Below the pieces are notes generated by a model, which saw nothing but the letters and a program-made list of their open reading frames with translations, did no database searches and was not told where the DNA came from. The position numbers and the translations under genes were made by a program. A stretch of 13,350 nucleotides of DNA from Candidatus Uhrbacteria bacterium. Lineage in GTDB: Bacteria; Patescibacteriota; Patescibacteriia; UBA9934; GWF2-40-263. Below are positions 1 to 3,883 of the stretch, piece by piece. The stretch's first letter is position 1. Each line of letters opens with the position of its first letter. The DNA lies in NCBI GenBank assembly GCA_003511125.1, contig DOJV01000062.1, positions 1 through 13,350 on the forward strand. The letters are read 5' to 3'.

Positions 1-104
1 TTTTTTTGATACGGTTTATTTTCATCCCATGGTGGTACACCAATGGTGTCTGCTTCAAGATTCCGACCGGAATAATAATCGCGGCGATTGCCTTCGTAAG
101 CCAT
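1..104 (-). CDS. Hypothetical protein, N-terminal fragment
   Basis: The first 34 codons of a gene that continues past the left edge of the window. The peptide begins MAYEGNRRDYYSGRNLEADT and goes on with a Trp-Asp-Glu-Asn-Lys stretch. It is polar and charged, with no signal peptide or membrane segment in the visible part. The ATG at 104-102 is the first start after an in-frame TAG upstream. No Shine-Dalgarno is visible; the leader is A-rich. It is separated from ftsL by 247 bases with a likely terminator, so it is probably not co-transcribed with the dcw genes. It does not look like the start of FtsI, MraY or MurE, which often follow ftsL. I do not recognise the family. The call rests on an open frame and a plausible start only. 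Confidence 0.5.
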   Translation of the reverse strand, partial: MAYEGNRRDYYSGRNLEADTIGVPPWDENKPYQK

Positions 105-157
105 ATTAATTTTTTTAGTTTTTTCTAAAATCTAAGTGCCTTCTTATTCTAAACCAA

Positions 158-181
158 AACCCTCGGAATTTCCAGAGGGTT
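158..181 (-). terminator. Candidate terminator after ftsL
   Basis: Read on the minus strand, AACCCTC and GAGGGTT form a 7-bp stem, extended by an inner GG/CC pair around an AAATT loop. A T-rich but interrupted tail (TTGGTTTAG) follows. The tail is weak for an intrinsic terminator. It lies about 170 bases after the ftsL stop and before the left-edge gene, a sensible place for the end of the dcw transcript. Confidence 0.4.
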
Positions 182-281
182 CTGATTCACCCGCCAGATG
201 GCGGATAATTTGTTTTATTTTGGTCTTCCCATAACGCTCACTCGAGGCCAAAGCCCCGACTAAACGTTTGTCGGACTTTTT

Positions 282-348
282 ATTGAAAATTCTGTTTTGA
301 AATTTTCAATTCTTAATTACCGAACAATCTGTAATTAAAAATTGAAAA
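282..348. repeat. Two AT-rich inverted repeats with ATTGAAAA motifs
   Basis: ATTGAAAATT (282-291) pairs perfectly with AATTTTCAAT (301-310) across a 9-nt loop. TTAATTAC (313-320) pairs perfectly with GTAATTAA (331-338) across a 10-nt loop. ATTGAAAA occurs again at 341-348, directly before the ftsL stop. The three ATTGAAAA/TTTTCAAT copies allow alternative pairings. Confidence 0.6.
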
Positions 349-351
349 CTA

Positions 352-705
352 TTATCTGTTTAAAGAAACCGTCGAGGGAAAGCTGGAAAGATAGACCGGA
401 GTCTCGGCTTTGACCATGCCGAGCATAGGCACTTTGGCCGCGATATTTTTCATGGAACGAATTTCGGAAATTTTTACTTGCATTGATTGATTATCAAGCT
501 GGAGTTGGTTGATAGCGGTTTCCAAATCTCTGATTTGATAACCTTTGGTAGCCGAGGTATTCACTTGCACCACATAGACCAAGGAACAAGACACCACGAC
601 TAAAAATAAACACAGGTTTACCCACATAACATTCCGCGTCAAAAAAGCAGCGGCTGTGCGAGTTTTTTTAACTGAAGTAAATAGAGTTTGAGTGAAGCGG
701 GACAT
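352..705 (-). CDS. ftsL: FtsL-like septum protein
   Basis: A 117-residue bitopic membrane protein. It has a short basic cytoplasmic N-terminus (1-26, rich in Lys and Arg), one hydrophobic segment (about 27-48), then a heptad-like stretch (about 55-90) fit for a coiled coil, and a short tail. That size and layout, immediately after rsmH, match FtsL, the divisome protein that pairs with FtsB/DivIC and helps recruit and activate the FtsW-FtsI septal synthase. FtsL sequences are poorly conserved, so the call rests on architecture and position more than on motifs. The start ATG lies 2 nt after the rsmH TGA, so translational coupling is likely; no strong Shine-Dalgarno is seen. What is odd is that no ftsI-like gene follows: the unit stops here and is followed by hairpins. 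Confidence 0.75.
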   Translation of the reverse strand: MSRFTQTLFTSVKKTRTAAAFLTRNVMWVNLCLFLVVVSCSLVYVVQVNTSATKGYQIRDLETAINQLQLDNQSMQVKISEIRSMKNIAAKVPMLGMVKAETPVYLSSFPSTVSLNR

Positions 706-707
706 AG

Positions 708-1583
708 TCAGATTTTCTCGACCACTCGGAGCTTGGCGCTGCGTGAGCGCGGATTGAACTTGGTTTCCTCCTCCGTTGGAACGATGACGTGTTTGTTAAT
801 TATTTTTAAGGTTTTATTGTTTTGTTGTTTGCAAAAAACTTTGACGATTCTATCTTCCAAAGAATGAAAAGTGATAATCGCCAAGCGACCGCCCGGGACC
901 AAAACTTCGATGGCGGCCGGCAAAACTTTCTCGACTTCACCGAGTTCGTCGTTGGTCACAATTCGCAAGGCCTGAAAAACTTTGGTTGCTGGATGAATTT
1001 TTCCGTGGCGCGGAATAACTGTGGCAATAAAATCAGCGAGTTCCAGGGTTGTTTGTATTTTTTTTTCTTTTCGCTCGCGAACAATGGCTTGAGCAATTTT
1101 CTTGGCCTGGCGTTCTTCGCCATAAACCAGGAAAATCCGAGCTAATTCTTCTTGATTCCAAGTATTAATGATCTCGGCCGCAGTTAAATCACCGGCCGGA
1201 TCATATCTCATATCAAGTGGTCCTTCAGTCTGGAAAGAAAATCCGCGTGTGGGGTCATCGACATGAACTGAGCTGAAACCCAAGTCCAGAAGCACGGCAT
1301 TAATGGGAGTAATTCCTTGAACATAGGTTAAGTGTGCCAGGTTGACAAAAGAGTCATGTATAAAAGTTACCCGCTCGCCAAAGCGAGCTAAACGCACCCG
1401 AGCGGTTTCGATTTGCCGCGGGTCGCGATCCAGCGCCAACAGTTTTCCGTTCGGAGCAGTTGCCTCCAAAATAGCTTCAGCGTGTCCACCCAAACCAACC
1501 GTGCCGTCGATAACATTATCGCCAGGTCGAAGATTAAGGATCTCGAGAGTTTCGTTCAGTAAAACAGGGGTGTGAGTAAACAT
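708..1583 (-). CDS. rsmH: 16S rRNA (cytosine(1402)-N4)-methyltransferase RsmH (MraW)
   Basis: RsmH methylates N4 of C1402 in the 16S rRNA decoding site, using S-adenosylmethionine. The 291-residue protein is close to family length (about 300-315) and starts with the typical THTPVLL stretch. Visible motifs are the SAM-binding DGTVGLGGHA (26-35), LDRDP (51-55), LLDLGFSS (98-105), the family signature HPATKVFQALRI followed by NDEL (197-214), GGRLAIITFHSLEDR (231-245), and the C-terminal NPRSRSAKLRV (277-287). All are intact, so an active enzyme is expected. It sits in the standard place between mraZ and ftsL. The ATG at 1583 is well supported by the conserved N-terminus, yet no Shine-Dalgarno precedes it. 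Instead the 107-bp gap to mraZ is filled with 9-bp repeats that can form a long hairpin ending about 40 nt before the start. Confidence 0.97.
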   Translation of the reverse strand: MFTHTPVLLNETLEILNLRPGDNVIDGTVGLGGHAEAILEATAPNGKLLALDRDPRQIETARVRLARFGERVTFIHDSFVNLAHLTYVQGITPINAVLLDLGFSSVHVDDPTRGFSFQTEGPLDMRYDPAGDLTAAEIINTWNQEELARIFLVYGEERQAKKIAQAIVRERKEKKIQTTLELADFIATVIPRHGKIHPATKVFQALRIVTNDELGEVEKVLPAAIEVLVPGGRLAIITFHSLEDRIVKVFCKQQNNKTLKIINKHVIVPTEEETKFNPRSRSAKLRVVEKI

Positions 1584-1584
1584 A

Positions 1585-1677
1585 TCGTATAAATCGTAGA
1601 ATCGACCTCGTGGCGAGGTCTCGTAGAAGTCGTAGAAATCGTAGATGACGTAAATCTACATTTTCTACGACTTCTAC
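1585..1677. repeat. Nonamer repeats forming a long hairpin between mraZ and rsmH
   Basis: Plus-strand units TCGTAGAAG, TCGTAGAAA and TCGTAGATG run in tandem at 9-bp period (1621-1647), with degenerate copies at 1585-1601. They are followed by inverted copies. The arms 1623-1646 and 1654-1677 are 24 nt each and pair with only two mismatches around a 7-nt loop. A second perfect 7-bp hairpin, GACCTCG-TGG-CGAGGTC (1604-1620), interrupts the array nearer rsmH. There is no T run after the main hairpin on the minus strand, so a simple terminator is unlikely. An RNA-processing or translation-control element in the polycistronic mRNA is more plausible. Confidence 0.8.
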
Positions 1678-1690
1678 ACCTTCTACTCCA

Positions 1691-2122
1691 CTAGACCCCG
1701 AGTTCTCCTAACCGTTCGGCGATATGCTCAGCGTCGGCTTCAGTGGCATTCTTGTATTCTTCCCACTTGGCCTTGTCCCAGATTTCCAATCTGTTATAAA
1801 GGCCGGCCACCACCACCTCTTTCTCAAGACTCGCGTATTTCCGAAGATATTCCGGCAAGATTACTCTTCCCTGTTTGTCCGTCTCGACGTCCATGGCACC
1901 AGCAAGCATGAGTCTGGCGAAGGCGCGCGTATCGGACTGCCCCAGGGGCAAACCGGCCAATTTTTGAGCCAGCTTGTCCCACTCCTCCTTGGGGAACAGG
2001 AAAAGAGAAGAATCAAGACCGCGAGTAATAACTGCACCCTTGGCCAGTTCGCCACGAAACTTAACCGGCACGGCCAGCCGGCCTTTTTCATCTAGGTTGT
2101 GGTGATACTCGCCGATGAACAT
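1691..2122 (-). CDS. mraZ: Transcriptional regulator MraZ
   Basis: MraZ is a nucleoid-associated DNA-binding regulator that represses or tunes its own dcw operon and forms ring-like oligomers. This 143-residue protein has the two AbrB/SpoVT-like halves: HNLDEKGRLAVP near the N-terminus (8-19, with the DEKGR signature at 11-15) and TDKQGRVILP (81-90, second signature). Length is typical. The start is fixed by the conserved MFIGEYHHNLD opening, although the bases just before it (CCCCCCCCAACT on the coding strand) contain no Shine-Dalgarno. Upstream lie a clear promoter, four phased MraZ boxes, and a leader of about 220 nt made largely of 10-bp repeats. Autoregulation is therefore very likely, with possible extra control at the leader. 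It is the first gene of the mraZ-rsmH-ftsL unit, 107 bp before rsmH. Confidence 0.97.
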   Translation of the reverse strand: MFIGEYHHNLDEKGRLAVPVKFRGELAKGAVITRGLDSSLFLFPKEEWDKLAQKLAGLPLGQSDTRAFARLMLAGAMDVETDKQGRVILPEYLRKYASLEKEVVVAGLYNRLEIWDKAKWEEYKNATEADAEHIAERLGELGV

Positions 2123-2126
2123 AGTT

Positions 2127-2245
2127 GGGGGGGGTAAAGGGGGGTAAAGGGTTGTTAAGGGTGGTTAAGGGTGGTTAAGGGTGGTTAAGAGTGGTTTCCA
2201 ATTAACCCACCTTTACCCCTCTTAACCCCTCTTAACCTCCCTTAA
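2127..2245. repeat. Head-to-head decamer repeat arrays in the mraZ leader
   Basis: Plus-strand 10-bp units begin at 2131, 2141, 2151, 2161, 2171, 2181 and 2191: GGGGTAAAGG twice, GTTGTTAAGG, GTGGTTAAGG twice, GTGGTTAAGA, GTGGTTTCCA. From about 2205 the pattern inverts, with units such as CTTTACCCCT, CTTAACCCCT and CTTAACCTCC at the same period. The two arrays are near-complementary over roughly 34 bp with a loop of a few bases near 2200, so the mRNA could form a very long hairpin whose last arm runs up to the mraZ AUG. The period equals the MraZ box spacing and GTGG is the MraZ box core, so the array may also be a secondary MraZ binding platform. Confidence 0.85.
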
Positions 2246-2310
2246 CACAAGACTCAAGGAAGTTTACCGAAGATTGGTGGACTCTCAATTTTTAAAATAA
2301 AAGCGAGCAC

Positions 2311-2326
2311 CGGACATTTCAGTCCG
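2311..2326. other. Small hairpin in the mraZ leader
   Basis: CGGAC (2311-2315) pairs with GTCCG (2322-2326) around a 6-nt loop. On the minus strand it lies just after the last MraZ box, early in the predicted mraZ transcript. It is followed at a distance by GCTTTTATTTT. The T run is too far from the stem for a convincing terminator, but weak attenuation is possible. Confidence 0.4.
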
Positions 2327-2330
2327 ATCC

Positions 2331-2364
2331 CCACTTTTTTCCACCTGCTCCCATTTTATTCCAC
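2331..2364 (-). promoter_or_regulatory. MraZ operator: four boxes at 10-bp spacing
   Basis: On the minus strand, GTGG, ATGG, GTGG and GTGG occur at 2364-2361, 2354-2351, 2344-2341 and 2334-2331, exactly 10 bp apart with AT-rich spacers. Known MraZ sites are direct G-rich repeats (TGGGN or GTGG-type) separated by 5-bp spacers, that is, a 10-bp period. The boxes cover part of the promoter spacer, the -10 region and the transcription start, the right place for repression by MraZ. Confidence 0.88.
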
Positions 2365-2381
2365 TTGTGAACACCCGTCAA
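2353..2381 (-). promoter_or_regulatory. Sigma70-type promoter of mraZ
   Basis: On the minus strand, TTGACG (2381-2376) is followed after exactly 17 nt by TAAAAT (2358-2353); each hexamer matches consensus at 5 of 6 positions. The expected start is near 2346, giving a 5' leader of about 220 nt. The first MraZ box lies in the spacer and the second overlaps the -10. Confidence 0.82.
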
Positions 2382-2388
2382 CATCTCC

Positions 2389-2397
2389 TGTGAATAA
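2389..2397 (-). promoter_or_regulatory. DnaA box TTATTCACA
   Basis: The minus strand reads TTATTCACA, matching the DnaA consensus TTATNCACA at all positions. It ends 7 bp upstream of the -35 hexamer of the mraZ promoter, where bound DnaA could touch RNA polymerase. Confidence 0.5.
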
Positions 2398-2442
2398 AAA
2401 AACCAGCTTGTTTCAGCCAAAATGTTTTGTTTTAAGAAAATA

Positions 2443-2451
2443 TGTGGATAA
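2443..2451 (-). promoter_or_regulatory. DnaA box TTATCCACA
   Basis: The minus strand reads TTATCCACA, the strongest form of the DnaA box. It has the same orientation as the box at 2389-2397, 54 bp away, and is bordered by AT-rich DNA (2418-2460). Two boxes alone do not make an origin. Confidence 0.55.
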
Positions 2452-2477
2452 CTTTAATTCCCCACTTTCGAATCAAT

Positions 2478-2515
2478 ACGACCACATTACGTCTGATCGG
2501 GAGTAATGTGGTCGT
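2478..2515. repeat. Perfect 13-bp inverted repeat upstream of the mraZ promoter
   Basis: ACGACCACATTAC (2478-2490) pairs perfectly with GTAATGTGGTCGT (2503-2515) across a 12-nt loop. Neither strand has a T run directly after it, so it is not an intrinsic terminator. It lies between the terminator of the upstream gene and the mraZ promoter, about 97 bp above the -35. It could be an operator for an unknown dimeric regulator or an mRNA-stability hairpin. Confidence 0.6.
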
Positions 2516-2594
2516 TCCAAACCCAACAAACCCCAAATCTTCTCTTTTTAAGAACGGCCAGCTAGTTGTCGACAAATAGAGCCAGGACGAGGAT

Positions 2595-2624
2595 AAAAAA
2601 ACCGACCTGTTAAAAACAGATCGG
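2595..2624 (-). terminator. Rho-independent terminator of the GC-rich orphan gene
   Basis: On the minus strand CCGATCTGTT and AACAGGTCGG form a 10-bp stem (one G-U pair) with a TTT loop, followed at once by seven T. It begins 12 nt after the stop codon of the 3773-2637 gene. A textbook intrinsic terminator, it isolates that gene from mraZ. Confidence 0.92.
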
Positions 2625-2636
2625 CAGAGACAACAC

Positions 2637-3773
2637 CTAGAACGGTGCTTCGGCTCGGTCGAGTTCCTCGACCATTGCCGGGAAGTCGCCAAGCTGCCAC
2701 TCGAGGAGGGACAGCTCGAGGTGACGGATGGCTCGCGGCAGGGGCGAGTTACGCAAGGTCTTATCGAGGCCCTTATCTCGATCACTCTTCATAACCTGCA
2801 GCAGCGCTTCGAACTCCAACCTCAGGGTCGCGAGCTCGAAGTCATTCCGCGGCCGGCGCGACAAGGCCTTAGCCAAACGCATGCGCATGTCCGAGAACGA
2901 ACGGCTGTGCCAGAAGATGGCGATGGCATCATTCAAGCGCTTCAGACGACGGGCAGCATCAACTCGAGGACGCGACGATGCCGAACGATAAGCCCGACAG
3001 GCTGGCATCAAGTCATCGAGCAAACAACGGCTGAAGAAGTGCTCGAAGGGACTGTCAGCAGACATGAGCAACAAAGACTCGATCTGGCTCTTGGCCGTCT
3101 CGTCGACGGAGTCAGAGAGAGCCGCGACCCAGAATGTGAGCTGACGCAACAGGTCCAGGTTCTTCTCGCGCTCATCAAGAAGGACGGACATGCGGCGGTC
3201 GACGCGGACGCTGATGCTGCGCGCATCAACGGCCCGGCGCTTGGCGTGATCGCGAACCGTGGCCTGCAAGGCCTCGGTGCGCGACAAATTGACTCGACCC
3301 AGCGAGTCGAAAATGGTCGAGGCCATGACGGCGCGCTCGGCCATGCCGGCACGCAACTTGTTGCGCGAATTCCGCAACAGATCGGCCGTGGCCAGTGAGG
3401 CTTCGGTGTATGCCTTGCGCCGAGCTGGCGAGAGTTCACGCCATTCGCCAACCATGTCCCACAGAATGCCGTGACGAGCCACAATGACCGAAAGCTCGAT
3501 CAGCTCGCCCCTAGCCCCACCTCGCTGATCATCCCGACCGTAGCGACCTTGGGTGTGAACACAAGACCGGATAGCCGTATCAAGATTCTGGTGGATGTGA
3601 AAGATCGAGGTCTCCCAATTCCAGATCAGAATGTTGCCACGGGTGAGGAACGGTACCTCACTGACGCGAGATATATAACGCATGACAATTGGCCGACCGT
3701 CGTTCGCGACCAGCAGAACTTGGAAACAATTACTGCCGATGTCATTCTTTCCGTACTTGGTGGTGACGATCAT
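2637..3773 (-). CDS. Unrecognised GC-rich orphan protein
   Basis: A 378-residue protein of no family I recognise. The first 65 residues or so look beta-rich and mixed (MIVTTKYGKNDIG, then LIWNWETSIFHIHQNLD around 49-65). Residues about 75-90 are a polar Gly/Arg-rich linker. From about 92 to 375 it is almost wholly alpha-helical and Arg-rich, ending in a helix pair (346-374) a little like a TPR. There is no signal peptide or membrane segment, so it is probably cytoplasmic and may bind nucleic acid or protein. The start at 3773 is chosen because AGAGGA lies 5 nt upstream, the only clear Shine-Dalgarno in the window; a longer frame reaches 3803. Hand counts of two 60-base lines give 57% and 65% GC, against 28-52% in three neighbouring lines. 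It has its own terminator and probably its own promoter. A 225-codon open frame on the opposite strand is judged a shadow. Confidence 0.78.
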   Translation of the reverse strand: MIVTTKYGKNDIGSNCFQVLLVANDGRPIVMRYISRVSEVPFLTRGNILIWNWETSIFHIHQNLDTAIRSCVHTQGRYGRDDQRGGARGELIELSVIVARHGILWDMVGEWRELSPARRKAYTEASLATADLLRNSRNKLRAGMAERAVMASTIFDSLGRVNLSRTEALQATVRDHAKRRAVDARSISVRVDRRMSVLLDEREKNLDLLRQLTFWVAALSDSVDETAKSQIESLLLMSADSPFEHFFSRCLLDDLMPACRAYRSASSRPRVDAARRLKRLNDAIAIFWHSRSFSDMRMRLAKALSRRPRNDFELATLRLEFEALLQVMKSDRDKGLDKTLRNSPLPRAIRHLELSLLEWQLGDFPAMVEELDRAEAPF

Positions 3774-3831
3774 GGTATCCTCTTGGTGTGATAGCTTTTG
3801 CAAACCGGATGAAAGGAACTATCAAAGAATG

Positions 3832-3860
3832 AGAGTAATAAAAAAAACGAGAATTGTCAA
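3832..3860 (-). promoter_or_regulatory. Candidate promoter of the orphan gene, -35 inside a terminator
   Basis: On the minus strand a perfect TTGACA (3860-3855) lies in the loop and second arm of the Memo-CapA terminator hairpin. With a 17-nt spacer the -10 would be TACTCT (3837-3832), only 3 of 6 matches. The -35 is convincing, the -10 is not. A leader of about 50 nt would follow before the Shine-Dalgarno. Confidence 0.45.
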
Positions 3861-3875
3861 GGAAACAATCTCGTT
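3840..3875 (-). terminator. Rho-independent terminator of the Memo-CapA gene
   Basis: On the minus strand AACGAGATTGT and ACAATTCTCGTT form an 11-bp stem with one bulged base and a 7-nt loop, followed by a run of eight T. It begins 8 nt after the stop codon at 3884. The opposite strand also has a T-rich tail, so it may work in both directions. Confidence 0.9.
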
Positions 3876-3883
3876 TTCTTTTT

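Larger units (their letters stand above)
105..351. other. Hairpin-rich intergenic gap after ftsL
   Basis: No gene is seen in these 247 bases, but at least five inverted repeats are packed in. From left to right: a terminator-like hairpin (158-181), a CCGCC/GGCGG hairpin with a 4-nt loop (191-204), an imperfect CCGAC...GTCGG hairpin (256-274) followed on the plus strand by a short T run, and two AT-rich inverted repeats (282-310 and 313-338). This gap ends the mraZ-rsmH-ftsL unit. It resembles a spacer collecting small palindromic repeats more than a promoter region. Confidence 0.6.

Noticed and set aside
2127..2245. CRISPR array
   Set aside because: Units are contiguous 10-bp repeats without spacers, in two orientations, with no cas genes.
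2300..2311. Terminator formed by the CGGAC/GTCCG hairpin in the mraZ leader
   Set aside because: The T-rich stretch on the minus strand starts several bases after the stem and is interrupted, so it is kept only as a weak hairpin.
2380..2460. Replication origin
   Set aside because: Only two DnaA boxes and no dnaA, dnaN, rpmH or parAB neighbours in the window.
2721..3398. A 225-codon open frame on the plus strand inside the GC-rich orphan gene
   Set aside because: The minus-strand frame is longer and has a Shine-Dalgarno, a terminator right after its stop and a plausible promoter. The plus frame has none of these and reads like the antisense of a GC-rich gene.
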